A stretch of DNA of 64,000 nucleotides from the IMG/VR virus record IMGVR_UViG_3300029258_002750, positions 186,001 through 250,000 of that record; one strand, written 5' to 3'. This DNA comes from a virus. The notes below the pieces were generated by a model that did not search any database, was not told the DNA's origin, and saw nothing but the letters and a program-made list of their open reading frames with translations. This document shows positions 48,451 through 57,445 of the stretch, in pieces; the first letter of the stretch is position 1, and the number at the start of each line of letters is the position of its first letter. The translations under genes and the position numbers were made by a program.

Positions 48451-49200
48451 ATGTCGATCAACACGCGCCTGAGCGACACGCAGGACATCTTCCGCGACGG
48501 CGAGCCGCGCGCGGCCTATATGTTCCCGGAGATGGTGAGCATCGCCGGGAACAAGAGGACGGGCGCGATCAGCGACGAGACGTTCGTCTTCCAGTACTGG
48601 CCGGAATCGCTCGACGACACCTACAACGTCGAGTACGCCCAGAAGCAGGTTCCGGGAGCGAGCCATCCGCTGCTTCAGTGGATCGGCGGGAGCGGCCGAC
48701 AGATCACCTTCACGGCTCAGTTCACGGCCGAGTTGGACATGGGCGAGGAGCGCGGCGGCCTGAGCGTGCAGGCCAGCATCAACCAGGGGTTAGCTCGCAT
48801 CGGGATGATGCCGTCCGACCGATACACGGTGGACATCCGAGCTGCGCTCTCGCGCCTGCGCTCGTTCATGATGGCCGACTACGGGACCCAGGCGAGCGGC
48901 CTCAACTCGTTAGCCAGCCCGCCCAAGAAGCTCTGGCTCGTGCTCGAGGGCTCGCTGCTCGGTGGCACCGACGACGCGATCCTGGTGGTCCTCCGCAGCG
49001 CCCCGATCACCTACGAGTCCTGGTTCCCGAACGGCCACCCGCGCATGGTCCAGGTCTCACTCACCTTCGACGAGATCGTCCAGCACTCGTCAGCTGGCAG
49101 GGGTCAGTCGTCGATCAAGTACATCGGCCGGACTCCGTTCGAGCAGGACGGCCGCAACTACCAGTACAGGGGCACCGTCGATAGGGTGCTGGGGCAGTAG
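48451..49200 (+). CDS. tube-end or baseplate protein related to contractile-injection-system tube proteins
   Basis: A 249-residue protein, ATG 48451 after GGAG nearby. The segment VFQYWPESLDDTYNVEYAQK ... VPGASHPLLQWIGGSGRQIT followed by FTAQFTAEL is the characteristic N-terminal domain of tube-like proteins (CIS tube) that often carry a C-terminal LysM, absent here. The domain could join baseplate and tube, as T4 gp48 and gp54 do. Its position far from the tail operon is unusual. Confidence 0.6.
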   Translation: MSINTRLSDTQDIFRDGEPRAAYMFPEMVSIAGNKRTGAISDETFVFQYWPESLDDTYNVEYAQKQVPGASHPLLQWIGGSGRQITFTAQFTAELDMGEERGGLSVQASINQGLARIGMMPSDRYTVDIRAALSRLRSFMMADYGTQASGLNSLASPPKKLWLVLEGSLLGGTDDAILVVLRSAPITYESWFPNGHPRMVQVSLTFDEIVQHSSAGRGQSSIKYIGRTPFEQDGRNYQYRGTVDRVLGQ

Positions 49201-49216
49201 ATCCCAGGGGGCTTGA

Positions 49217-49534
49217 ATGGCAGGCACAGGCGAGACGAGCATTCGCTCCTACAACTACTTCGTGGACTCCACGATCCAGGGCGCTGGCACCTACACCGAC
49301 AACGTGTTGGTGTTCGAGGATCTGGACACGACCAACCCGTTCACGAGCCACTCGATCATGCTGGCGAACGACGCGGGATCCGACATCTACTTCCGCGTCG
49401 CGCCAGACACCGGCGGTCTACCGGACCACGGACGCGTGAAGGCTGGTGAGTCGCTGGTGCAGGACTTCCGGCGGCTGAAGGCCATCTACCTCAAGGGGAC
49501 TCCGGGAGCCGCCTTCCGCTTCTGGGCCTGGTAG
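49217..49534 (+). CDS. small hypothetical structural protein
   Basis: A 105-residue beta-rich protein (TYTDNVLVFEDLDTTNPFTS, HGRVKAGESLVQDFRRLKAI). The style is that of small jelly-roll-like virion proteins. No enzymatic motif. It lies between the tube-like gene and fibre cluster. Confidence 0.6.
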   Translation: MAGTGETSIRSYNYFVDSTIQGAGTYTDNVLVFEDLDTTNPFTSHSIMLANDAGSDIYFRVAPDTGGLPDHGRVKAGESLVQDFRRLKAIYLKGTPGAAFRFWAW

Positions 49535-49548
49535 CGTCAGGAGGACCC

Positions 49549-50088
49549 GTGAGCGGTATCGGCAAGCGTGGCCCCGGGGGCTTCACCGTTGGCGCGCTCC
49601 AGGGCGTGCACGGCAATGAGCGCATCTTCGTTGCGGACATGCTCCAGGTGCCCGGCGGCACGTGGCCGGTCTCGTCCAACGCCCCGGTGGTCGCCGACTC
49701 CCCTTACTCGGCGTCCGGGCTAGCTCGAGCCTTCGTGGACTCCGGCGAGACCGGCGCCGGGTTCTCGCTCCAGATCCCGTCCGGCGTGACGACGATGGTC
49801 GTGAGGATGCCGGGCCGAGCCGGGGACGCTCCCGCTGTGGCCGGTGACGTCGTTGTACGCCTGCACGCGCGGGTGGGAGCTGGCGCGTGGTCAGGTCCGG
49901 TTGCCTTGGGGATCCTCGCTGTGCCCAACGACCTGGCGCAGAGCTGGTCGTTCTCCACGACGCTCGCTGGTCTGAGCCTGAGCCCGGGTGACGATGCGCA
50001 GTTCATCGTGAGTAGGAATCCGGCCTCAGGCTCGGACACCCTGGTGGGCCGTTGGTTCCTCTACGAGCTGGGGGTCAACTTCGCATGA
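49549..50088 (+). CDS. hypothetical fibre-region protein
   Basis: A 179-residue protein, GTG 49549 after AGGAGGACC. Beta-rich, Gly/Ala/Val-rich, with RVGAGAWSGPVALGI and LSPGDDAQFIVSRNP. Probably a small jelly-roll domain. It overlaps the next gene in ATGA, which suggests both act together in fibre assembly. Confidence 0.55.
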   Translation: MSGIGKRGPGGFTVGALQGVHGNERIFVADMLQVPGGTWPVSSNAPVVADSPYSASGLARAFVDSGETGAGFSLQIPSGVTTMVVRMPGRAGDAPAVAGDVVVRLHARVGAGAWSGPVALGILAVPNDLAQSWSFSTTLAGLSLSPGDDAQFIVSRNPASGSDTLVGRWFLYELGVNFA

Positions 50089-50930
50089 GCAGTCTCGGCA
50101 GACCCGGCTACAGCACGCTCGGCACTCCAGTCGATCCTGCTTCGCCGTCTGGCATCCTGATCGACCCGACCACCGAGATCGGCGGATCTCCCGCGCTCAA
50201 CGATGTCCTCAAGGGCGACGGCCTGGGCGGCTGGACCGTTGGCCCGGCGCCCGGCGCTGGCGGCATCACCTACAAAGGCACGTGGGACGCTTCTACGAAT
50301 ACTCCCGCGCTCGCTTCTGGTGTTGGCACCCCGGGCGAATACTACATCGTCGCGGTCGGCGGAACCACGACCCTCGACGGTGTCAGCCTGTGGACCGTGG
50401 GCGACTGGGCTATCTTCAACGGGACCGCCTGGCAGAAGATCGACAACGACACCAGGCCGGACTACGGACCGCTTGCTGCCGATCCGGCAGGGACTTCGCC
50501 GGACGGCTCCAAGTACTACAACACCGCGCTCGACATGGAGATGCGCTACGACGCCACCCGCGCGAAGTGGGTCTCTGTTGAGGCCAAGGTGTGCACCTTC
50601 TCGAACTCGGGCTTCTTCGGAACAGCGGCCGGGGCTTACTACCGTGGTATCGGGGCCGTCACCGGGGCAGGCGCTACGGGGTACCTCTTGCCGCACAACG
50701 CAACTGTGGTGGCAATGGGCTACACCAGGACGGACACGGATGCGGCAACCTTCGAGGTGATGGACGATGGGGCCTCGGTCGCTACACTGGCGTCCTCGGC
50801 CGCGTCTGGCAAGAGCACCGCACTGAACGTGGACATCGCCTCCGACAGCGTGCTGTCCCTGCGGAACCAGTCCGGGGGGAACACCACCTCCGGGGTCCAG
50901 GCGTGGGTGAAGGTCCGGTGGAGGGCGTAG
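50085..50930 (+). CDS. tail fibre protein with a C-terminal tip domain shared with the next gene
   Basis: A 281-residue protein starting at ATG 50085. The N-terminal part contains the phage motif ITYKGTWDASTNTPALASGV (residues 60-80). The C-terminal 130 residues (SKYYNTALDMEMRYDATRAK ... VQAWVKVRWR) are homologous to the end of the gene at 50932. The duplicated C-terminal domain is probably the receptor-binding or trimerisation tip. Confidence 0.65.
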   Translation: MSSLGRPGYSTLGTPVDPASPSGILIDPTTEIGGSPALNDVLKGDGLGGWTVGPAPGAGGITYKGTWDASTNTPALASGVGTPGEYYIVAVGGTTTLDGVSLWTVGDWAIFNGTAWQKIDNDTRPDYGPLAADPAGTSPDGSKYYNTALDMEMRYDATRAKWVSVEAKVCTFSNSGFFGTAAGAYYRGIGAVTGAGATGYLLPHNATVVAMGYTRTDTDAATFEVMDDGASVATLASSAASGKSTALNVDIASDSVLSLRNQSGGNTTSGVQAWVKVRWRA

Positions 50931-50931
50931 C

Positions 50932-53085
50932 GTGACGACCATCATCGCGAAGAACCAGACCGCAGGCGACCTCGCGCTCACGCGCTTGGTTGCGCCCGAT
51001 GCCAAGATCCCGGCGAGCGGCCAGGCCCAGCTGACCGACTGGAACGCGCCCTACGAGATCACGATCGACCCGGAGCTGGTCGCCTACATCAACGCCGACC
51101 AGGTGCTCCTGAACATCGACGGCGTGGACCTGACCAAGGCGGAGAGCCTGACGGCCGCCGAGCAGAAGGTCGCGGGCACGAACATCGGCAACCTGGTCGA
51201 GGTTGTGGATGTTGGCGGAAGTGTCGCCGGACTACCGGCGCTGGACGGCTCCTTGCTCACCAATCTGGCGGCCTCCGGCGCCTACCGGCTTCCCCCGAAC
51301 CTCGTGCTGGTGGATCCAGCCCAGCCAGCCCTGGTCGGGGTTCGATACCAGACATGGGCCGCCGCCGACACCTACGTGGCAACGCAAACACCGTCCTCCA
51401 CGAACAGGTGGGGCATCCAGATCACCGGCACGAACAGCGAGAACATCGTCGTGCGCCCGTGGGTGGTCATCGTGGGGATGCCAGAAGGGTCCACGAGGCT
51501 CACCGGCAACCTGACCTCGACGGTCAGCTTCAACGGCACAGGCGACCCCACCATCGGGCTCGTGCGCGAGTGCGAAGTCGCCAGTCTCGCTTTCTCGGCC
51601 GCGAACGAGTGGACCATCTTCCACAACTGCAAGCTGACGGGAGGAACTCCCACCGGAGGTTGGTGCCGACTCGACCATTGCCGCGTGGATGGCGGCAACT
51701 ACTTCAACATGGATCTGATGCAGATCTACCGCAGCATCGTCGATGGTTCCGGCGGCGGCTTCCCGGACGTGGTCCAGGCGCACTGGACCAGGTTCGCGTC
51801 GAACTACACCCTGCGGGGCGGCAACTTCAACTTCTGCGAGATCTTCATCGGCGGCACCACAACCTACCTGGCCGGGAGCTACACGCTCTGGAACTGCGTC
51901 AGCTACGCTGCGCTGAACGCGGCCAGCGCCGGGCATCGGATCAGGATTCTCAACACCATCCTGGTGGGAAACCCCACGATCACCCTCAACCCCGGTGACC
52001 TGACCACGCGCTCGGTCGTGGGGGACTTCGCCGTCTCTAACACAGGCGGCAACTGGACCAACGAGGGCGACTTCTACGACAACACGGCCTCCGGCCTCGC
52101 GGCGGATGAGGTCCAGGCGGCCATCGACGAGATCGTGGCCGGTCTGCCCACTGGCGATGTCGTCGGGCCGGGAAGCTCGACTACCAACAACGTGCCCCAG
52201 TTTGCGGACACGTCCGGCAAGCTCCTGAAGGATGGGCTGACGCCTGGCGGCGCAAATGGTCTGGCCACGCTCAACTCGGGCAGCAAGGTACCGCTGATCC
52301 AGCTCCCAGCTTCGCAGACGCCAGCTGTGGACACGATTCCCGTCTCTGGCTCGGTTCAGCCCACGATCAACCCAGGTTGGCTCCCGGGCGCGTCCGAGAG
52401 CGCGCAGGGCGCTATCGAGATCGCCACCCAGACCGAGACCGACACCGGCACGGACAATACGCGTGCTGTTACTCCGCTCAAGCTAGCTGGTCGAACGGCT
52501 ACAGAAACGCGCGCTGGTATTGCCGAGCTTGCGACTCAGGCCGAGACGGATACCGGTACAGACGATGCCAGGATCGTCACCCCGCTCAAGCTCAAGGGAA
52601 GGGTGCCGCGCACGGACTTCGGCGCATCGGCCAGTGACCCAGCCGGGTCTCCTGTTGACGGGGACATCTACTACAACACGGCGCTCGACAAGGAAATGCG
52701 ATACGACGCGACGAGAGCTAAGTGGCTTTCGGTTGCCGAGGCCGCCTACCAGTTCGGCCGCAACGGAGACACGCCTAGCGGCTCGTTCTATCGCGGTATC
52801 AACGGGCTTGCGTTTTCTGCTACGCGGGGGCTGACTATGCCGCATGACGGAACAATTGTCGCCCTGGGCTATCACCGGGATGATTCAGATGCTGCAACCT
52901 TTGCGATTAGAAACAATACGACAGCAAGCGTCGTTGTGACAGTCGCCTCGACCGCTAACAAGGGAGTTGACTCGTCACTGAACGCTAACTTCTCGGCCCA
53001 GGACGTTCTCGCTCCCGGCAACAATACGGGCTCTAATACGACCTCCAATGTAATCGGCTGGTTCAAGGTCAAATGGAGGGTGTAG
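50932..53085 (+). CDS. tail fibre protein, probable beta-helix, with repeat region
   Basis: A 717-residue protein, GTG 50932. The N-terminal 60 residues are shared with the gene at 53089 (TIIAKNQTAGDL, VLLNIDG). Residues about 130-380 show beta-helix-like short repeats (FNGTGDPTIGLVRECEVASL, NFNFCEIFIGGTTTYLAGSY). Two units TETDTGTDNTRAVTPLKLAG and AETDTGTDDARIVTPLKL follow at about 500-560, and the C-terminal tip resembles that of 50085. The region from about 52450 on becomes AT-richer than its neighbours. Confidence 0.7.
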   Translation: MTTIIAKNQTAGDLALTRLVAPDAKIPASGQAQLTDWNAPYEITIDPELVAYINADQVLLNIDGVDLTKAESLTAAEQKVAGTNIGNLVEVVDVGGSVAGLPALDGSLLTNLAASGAYRLPPNLVLVDPAQPALVGVRYQTWAAADTYVATQTPSSTNRWGIQITGTNSENIVVRPWVVIVGMPEGSTRLTGNLTSTVSFNGTGDPTIGLVRECEVASLAFSAANEWTIFHNCKLTGGTPTGGWCRLDHCRVDGGNYFNMDLMQIYRSIVDGSGGGFPDVVQAHWTRFASNYTLRGGNFNFCEIFIGGTTTYLAGSYTLWNCVSYAALNAASAGHRIRILNTILVGNPTITLNPGDLTTRSVVGDFAVSNTGGNWTNEGDFYDNTASGLAADEVQAAIDEIVAGLPTGDVVGPGSSTTNNVPQFADTSGKLLKDGLTPGGANGLATLNSGSKVPLIQLPASQTPAVDTIPVSGSVQPTINPGWLPGASESAQGAIEIATQTETDTGTDNTRAVTPLKLAGRTATETRAGIAELATQAETDTGTDDARIVTPLKLKGRVPRTDFGASASDPAGSPVDGDIYYNTALDKEMRYDATRAKWLSVAEAAYQFGRNGDTPSGSFYRGINGLAFSATRGLTMPHDGTIVALGYHRDDSDAATFAIRNNTTASVVVTVASTANKGVDSSLNANFSAQDVLAPGNNTGSNTTSNVIGWFKVKWRV

Positions 53086-53088
53086 CGT

Positions 53089-54051
53089 ATGACTACGATC
53101 ATCGCTAAGAATCAGACGGCCGGTGACCTGTTGCTGACATTGCTGTCAGTACCAGACACTGTGATTCCAGCCTCCGGCCAAGTCCAGTTGACGGATTGGA
53201 ACACAGTCACAGAAATTCAAAACGATCCCGAACTGCTTGCTTACATTAACAGCGATCAGGTGCTGCTGAACATCGACGGCGAGGACCAGACCAAGGCGCA
53301 GAGTCTTGCGGCCCAGTCCACAGTGTCCTTTCCGGTTGACGACACGACCGAACTCGTCCGCGATCCTGTCGATACAACGAAGCGACTACGGCTAGACGCT
53401 GGGGCGGTCACGACAGGTACAACGAGGATAGTCTCTGTTCCAGACAAGAACGTCACGCTGGACGACGCGGCAGATTCCCGAGATCCGAACACGCACGCGA
53501 GTAGCCACCGGAACGGCGGCACTGACGAAGTAGCCACGGCAACCCCGGCCGCGAACGCGATCCCCAAGGCGGACGGTTCAGCCAAGCTCGATGGATGGGT
53601 TACTGCCGATGTCGCTGGACCTTCGTCAGCAACGGACAACGCTGTTGCTAGGTTTGACGGTACGACGGGGAAGGTGGTCCAGGGGTCGGACGTAGTCATT
53701 GACGACGACGGCGCTGTCTCCAACGTCGAGCGGATCGCCTACAAGACGGAGATCAACAACGGAAACAGCGGCGCGACGAAGACTATCGACTGGACAGCCG
53801 GTCAGAAGCAACGTGTGACCATGACAGCCGACTGCACGTTCTCCTTCACGGCGCCCGCCGGGCCTACCAACCTGTTGCTCAAGTTGGTACAGGATGTCAC
53901 CGGCGGACACGACGCGACCTGGCCGGGTTCCGTGCTATGGGCGAAAGGCAAGGCGCCGAACCTCACAAACGGCGGCGATGCCATCGATATCGTCACGTTC
54001 TACTACGACGGGACGAACTACTTCGGCGTGGCGAGCCTGGACTTCAGCTAG
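53089..54051 (+). CDS. tail fibre-like protein, paralogous N-terminus
   Basis: A 320-residue protein that repeats the N-terminus of the preceding fibre: TTIIAKNQTAGDLLLTLLSVP against TTIIAKNQTAGDLALTRLVAP, then VLLNIDGEDQTKAQSL. The middle contains a common fibre motif (DDAADSRDPNTHASSHRNGG). The C-terminal 110 residues (GPTNLLLKLVQDVTGGHDATW) match a widespread phage fibre end. The AT-richer composition continues through most of this gene, suggesting recent exchange. Confidence 0.6.
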   Translation: MTTIIAKNQTAGDLLLTLLSVPDTVIPASGQVQLTDWNTVTEIQNDPELLAYINSDQVLLNIDGEDQTKAQSLAAQSTVSFPVDDTTELVRDPVDTTKRLRLDAGAVTTGTTRIVSVPDKNVTLDDAADSRDPNTHASSHRNGGTDEVATATPAANAIPKADGSAKLDGWVTADVAGPSSATDNAVARFDGTTGKVVQGSDVVIDDDGAVSNVERIAYKTEINNGNSGATKTIDWTAGQKQRVTMTADCTFSFTAPAGPTNLLLKLVQDVTGGHDATWPGSVLWAKGKAPNLTNGGDAIDIVTFYYDGTNYFGVASLDFS

Positions 54052-55755
54052 ATGCCTACCTGGGGACGAACTACTGCCAATCCGACGGAAACGTCGGTCG
54101 ACTGGTGTCGAGCGATGGGCGGGACTTCGCCCAACGTCGACTACATGAAGTTGACCTCGGTCTCGGTCTACGTCGGGTCGCCGCACACCAACCAGGTCCG
54201 GGTCGCCGTGTACCAGGGCGGCGCGCTTGACGATCCGTCCGGCGCAACGCTGGTCTACGACTTCGGCCTCACGTCCGGTTCCGCTACCGATCAGTTCTTG
54301 ACGCTGTCTGTCGTTGGCGACATCGACCTCGCTGCGAACGAGGTCACCTGGATCGCGGTTAAGGGCAACGACAGCGGATTCGATGTCGTCTACCAGAACA
54401 GTTCCGCCGGGGCCGGTGACTTCCAGACGGCGCGAGGTAGGTTCGAGTCTAGCGGCATTTCCTCAAACGAGAACACCGCTTACCCGAGCACGTTCCCGGC
54501 TGGCGGCTCGTTCAGCGACTTCTGGTACAGCTTCTACCTGACCTACATGGTGGAGCCGCCCGATGAGCCTGACGAGCCCTCCAACATCCTGAAGACAGAG
54601 GCACTGACCGAGCAGAGCACGAGCAGTGGCACCTTCGTGGACGTACCTAATTCGTCGCTGACGGTGACACCTACGCGCGACGAGGATGTGTGGCTCGTTT
54701 TCGTGAGCGGGGTGATGCGCTCGTCCAGTACAGCCGAGACCTCGGCCGAGATGCGGCTGCTCATCGACGGGTCCGAGGTCGACTACTGGGGGCATCAGGT
54801 AGATCCGACCACCACGCCGAACGGCGCGGGGTTCTTGATCTTCGACCGTATTACCGGGGTCACGGGCGACCAGGTGATCCAGCCGCAGTTCCGGGCCGCC
54901 GCAGGCACCACGTACGTCAGCCAGCTGCGCGTGGTGGCGGCCCGGCTACCACATGGCGCCGATCTCCAGTTCGCTCGGTCGAACTCAACCGTTCAGACCA
55001 CGGGGGTGAATCAGCAGATCCAGGCTCTCACCTTCACGCCGTCGAGCGCTGGCAACTACTTCGTGTTTGGCAAGGCGTCCATCCAGGAAGCTCCGGGCGG
55101 GAGCACAGCACAGATCTGGGTGCTCGGGGCCGATAGCACTCAGCACCCGAACTCGCCGTCCGGCGTCCACTACTCGAACGCGAGAGACTGCTGGAGCCCC
55201 TTCTCCACAGCGTATCGTGAGAGCTTGGGTAGCGGCTCGCAGACCATCAGTCTGCGGTTCACGTCGAGCGCCTCGGGCACGGAGGGTAGTCAGCACAGGT
55301 ACCGGAAGCTGATGACCTTCCGCGAAGACGTGTGGGACCTGGTGCAGTACGACCTTGAGGCTGCGCAGACGACGACCACGTCCACGTCCTACGTGCAGAA
55401 GAACGCGATCACCACAACTGCGCCGTCAGAGGAGCGGGAGTACCTGGTGATTCAGTCCATGCGCATCTCGGGCGACACGACTGGATCGGGCCGCAAGTCC
55501 GGGGTGATCGCAGAAGACTCCTCCGCCGTGCTGCTCACGAATCATCGGATCAGCCGCAATGGCAGCGCCGACCAGGGCTACCACCACATCGCCGGGGTCG
55601 CGGACGTCAGGACGCGGTCGGTCTCGGCCATCTGCCGTAACGGCGGGATCTCCCCCGACGGCATCACGCTCCAGGCAGCAGAGAGCGTCATCATCGTACT
55701 CAGGTATCCCGCCCTCCAGCGGTGGAACAGTCCGTTCTTTGGAACGGTGGCGTAG
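54052..55755 (+). CDS. tail fibre-like protein with repeated beta modules
   Basis: A 567-residue protein whose ATG abuts the previous TAG. Residues 1-160 are a jelly-roll-like domain (SVSVYVGSPHTNQVRVAVYQ). Then about three related units of roughly 130 residues follow, each with a T....STSSGTFVDV or TTSTSYVQ entry, a long strand (WLVFVSGVMRSS, YFVFGKASIQEA, YLVIQSMRIS), and an RL or RY end. Probably C1q-like or carbohydrate-binding modules. Likely an adsorption protein. Confidence 0.6.
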   Translation: MPTWGRTTANPTETSVDWCRAMGGTSPNVDYMKLTSVSVYVGSPHTNQVRVAVYQGGALDDPSGATLVYDFGLTSGSATDQFLTLSVVGDIDLAANEVTWIAVKGNDSGFDVVYQNSSAGAGDFQTARGRFESSGISSNENTAYPSTFPAGGSFSDFWYSFYLTYMVEPPDEPDEPSNILKTEALTEQSTSSGTFVDVPNSSLTVTPTRDEDVWLVFVSGVMRSSSTAETSAEMRLLIDGSEVDYWGHQVDPTTTPNGAGFLIFDRITGVTGDQVIQPQFRAAAGTTYVSQLRVVAARLPHGADLQFARSNSTVQTTGVNQQIQALTFTPSSAGNYFVFGKASIQEAPGGSTAQIWVLGADSTQHPNSPSGVHYSNARDCWSPFSTAYRESLGSGSQTISLRFTSSASGTEGSQHRYRKLMTFREDVWDLVQYDLEAAQTTTTSTSYVQKNAITTTAPSEEREYLVIQSMRISGDTTGSGRKSGVIAEDSSAVLLTNHRISRNGSADQGYHHIAGVADVRTRSVSAICRNGGISPDGITLQAAESVIIVLRYPALQRWNSPFFGTVA

Positions 55756-55766
55756 CAGGAGTTTCA

Positions 55767-56840
55767 ATGCCCTCAACCGAATACCCGTTCGTCATTGCCA
55801 CGGACTTCCCAAACGGGAAGGTGAACATCCCACGTCTCTTGGAGGACATCCGCCAGTCGCCCATCAAGACAGCGGTGGACTACATCACAGCGTCGGGCGC
55901 CGCGTGCTCCGTCTGGTTCAAGGCCGAGTTGGACAGCACTGACGAAGGCATCCTGTACGGGGGCGTCTCGCCAGCCAGCGACGAGAGCATCATCGGCTCG
56001 CACTCTGGCGCCGTTCTGCTCGAAGCGGGCGTGACGAAGATCGTCAACGACGACCAAAGCACCGTCTGGAACCAGCCGCAGACGACGAACAAGACGCCGA
56101 TCTTCAACCCGGACGTCATTCCGCCGAGCTACCTGCTCTACCTGACCGGGGCCTTCGACGATCTCGGTGGCGGGCTGATCGGTGCCGGTGACCAGATCGA
56201 GATCGAGGCTACCTACGATGGCGGCCCCAAGACGGAGACGCTGGACGGCCAGTACCTCACGCACCAGTACATCGTCGGTGGCGAGATCGGCGTGATTGGG
56301 ACGATCGGCAAGGGGGACTGGGCATCGATGATGGCCTACGCTCCCGCGAGTGCGCCCGAGGACCGGACCGGCACGCACGACGGCAACGCGAACAAGGTGG
56401 CCACCGGCATGGGCTTCAACATCATCGTGCCAGCGCCCGGGAACGACGGCGACTGGAACGTGGATGGGTCAGCGCTGACCGCCGGTGAGATCAACACGGG
56501 CCTGGTTCCGGTGCCGAGCGCAAGCACACCGCAGACCGGCTACTGGAACTGGGACCCGGACGAGGATCCGTCGATCACGCCGGTCGCCAATCCGGGGGCT
56601 CCAGACGGCGCCTATGATCTCTACGACGTGGCAATGCCGCTCGTCCGCCAGGCGAACCGACTCGGTCTGGCGGCGGTGACCGGGAAGAACTGCTGCCCGC
56701 CGAACGTTCGCGGCAAGAAGTTCCTCCCGCACTGGAAGTGCCGGTTCTTCCTGCACCGCGAGACATCGGGCAGCATCGTCGCCCAGTTCAGCATGAAGTT
56801 CGGCCGCAGAAGCACCACGAACCCGAACGACCTGTTGTGA
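55767..56840 (+). CDS. hypothetical structural protein
   Basis: ATG 55767 follows AGGAG and gives 357 residues. An earlier in-frame codon overlaps the fibre gene and is not credible. The N-terminus (ATDFPNGKVNIPRLLEDIRQ) matches a motif common in phage virion proteins, and the middle is beta-rich and Gly-rich. A short Cys-containing segment NCCPPNVRGKKF near residue 310 is unusual. Probably a fibre or appendage component. Its stop overlaps the amidase gene GTG. Confidence 0.55.
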   Translation: MPSTEYPFVIATDFPNGKVNIPRLLEDIRQSPIKTAVDYITASGAACSVWFKAELDSTDEGILYGGVSPASDESIIGSHSGAVLLEAGVTKIVNDDQSTVWNQPQTTNKTPIFNPDVIPPSYLLYLTGAFDDLGGGLIGAGDQIEIEATYDGGPKTETLDGQYLTHQYIVGGEIGVIGTIGKGDWASMMAYAPASAPEDRTGTHDGNANKVATGMGFNIIVPAPGNDGDWNVDGSALTAGEINTGLVPVPSASTPQTGYWNWDPDEDPSITPVANPGAPDGAYDLYDVAMPLVRQANRLGLAAVTGKNCCPPNVRGKKFLPHWKCRFFLHRETSGSIVAQFSMKFGRRSTTNPNDLL

Positions 56841-57445
56841 TCGTCGTAGTCCTCTCGACCCCCAGGTCGTTCCACCTGTCCTCGTGGTTGATCAAGATCG
56901 GGACGGGCTACCCGGCCAGCCACGCGTCCCTGCACATCATGGGACGCGGCCTGTTCGAGGGCGAGCGGATGGTCTTCGAGGCAACTGCGCACGGGATCGG
57001 CCTGGTCCACCCGTCGCGGTGGGACAAGCTGAACCGGCCGGTCGCGGCCTACGAGATGGTCGAGCAGCACGAGGTCATCGGAAGGGCCGCGTTCCGGGAG
57101 ATGTGGAAGAACCTGGGCGCGGATTACGACTGGAAGGGCGCGTTCAGCTTCGCGTTGCGGATCATCGTCGCCAAGCTCTATGGCGTGACGGTCCCAGTGG
57201 AGGATACCCCAGAGAAGATGTTCTGTTCTGAGCTGGTGGCAAGGTGGCTGAACGAGGTGCAACTCCGGCTCGACCAACCCCAAGACGCGCTCCGCCCTGA
57301 CGACGTATCGCCAGCGGGATTGTCAGCCGTGCTGGAGCGTTCCGAGCTTTTTCGGAGCGTGCCATGCGAACCCTCGTTGTCAGCGATCTTCACCTCGGAG
57401 CCCCCGGACGCCTCCCCCAAGCGGACGGAGAACTCTGCAACTTGA
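56837..57445 (+). CDS. permuted papain-like amidase/peptidase (YiiX/NlpC-P60 type)
   Basis: A 202-residue protein starting at GTG 56837 in GTGA overlap. The motif order His29 (SHASLHI), Glu48 (FEAT) and Cys130 (FCSELVARWL), with ADYDWKGAF between, matches the circularly permuted papain-like hydrolases of the YiiX/YebB group, which cleave acyl or peptide bonds in cell-wall or lipid substrates. It could help lysis or entry, or modify host surface. Its 3' end overlaps the phosphatase gene by 82 bases, far more than elsewhere, so its last 27 residues may be dispensable. Confidence 0.7.
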   Translation: MIVVVLSTPRSFHLSSWLIKIGTGYPASHASLHIMGRGLFEGERMVFEATAHGIGLVHPSRWDKLNRPVAAYEMVEQHEVIGRAAFREMWKNLGADYDWKGAFSFALRIIVAKLYGVTVPVEDTPEKMFCSELVARWLNEVQLRLDQPQDALRPDDVSPAGLSAVLERSELFRSVPCEPSLSAIFTSEPPDASPKRTENSAT

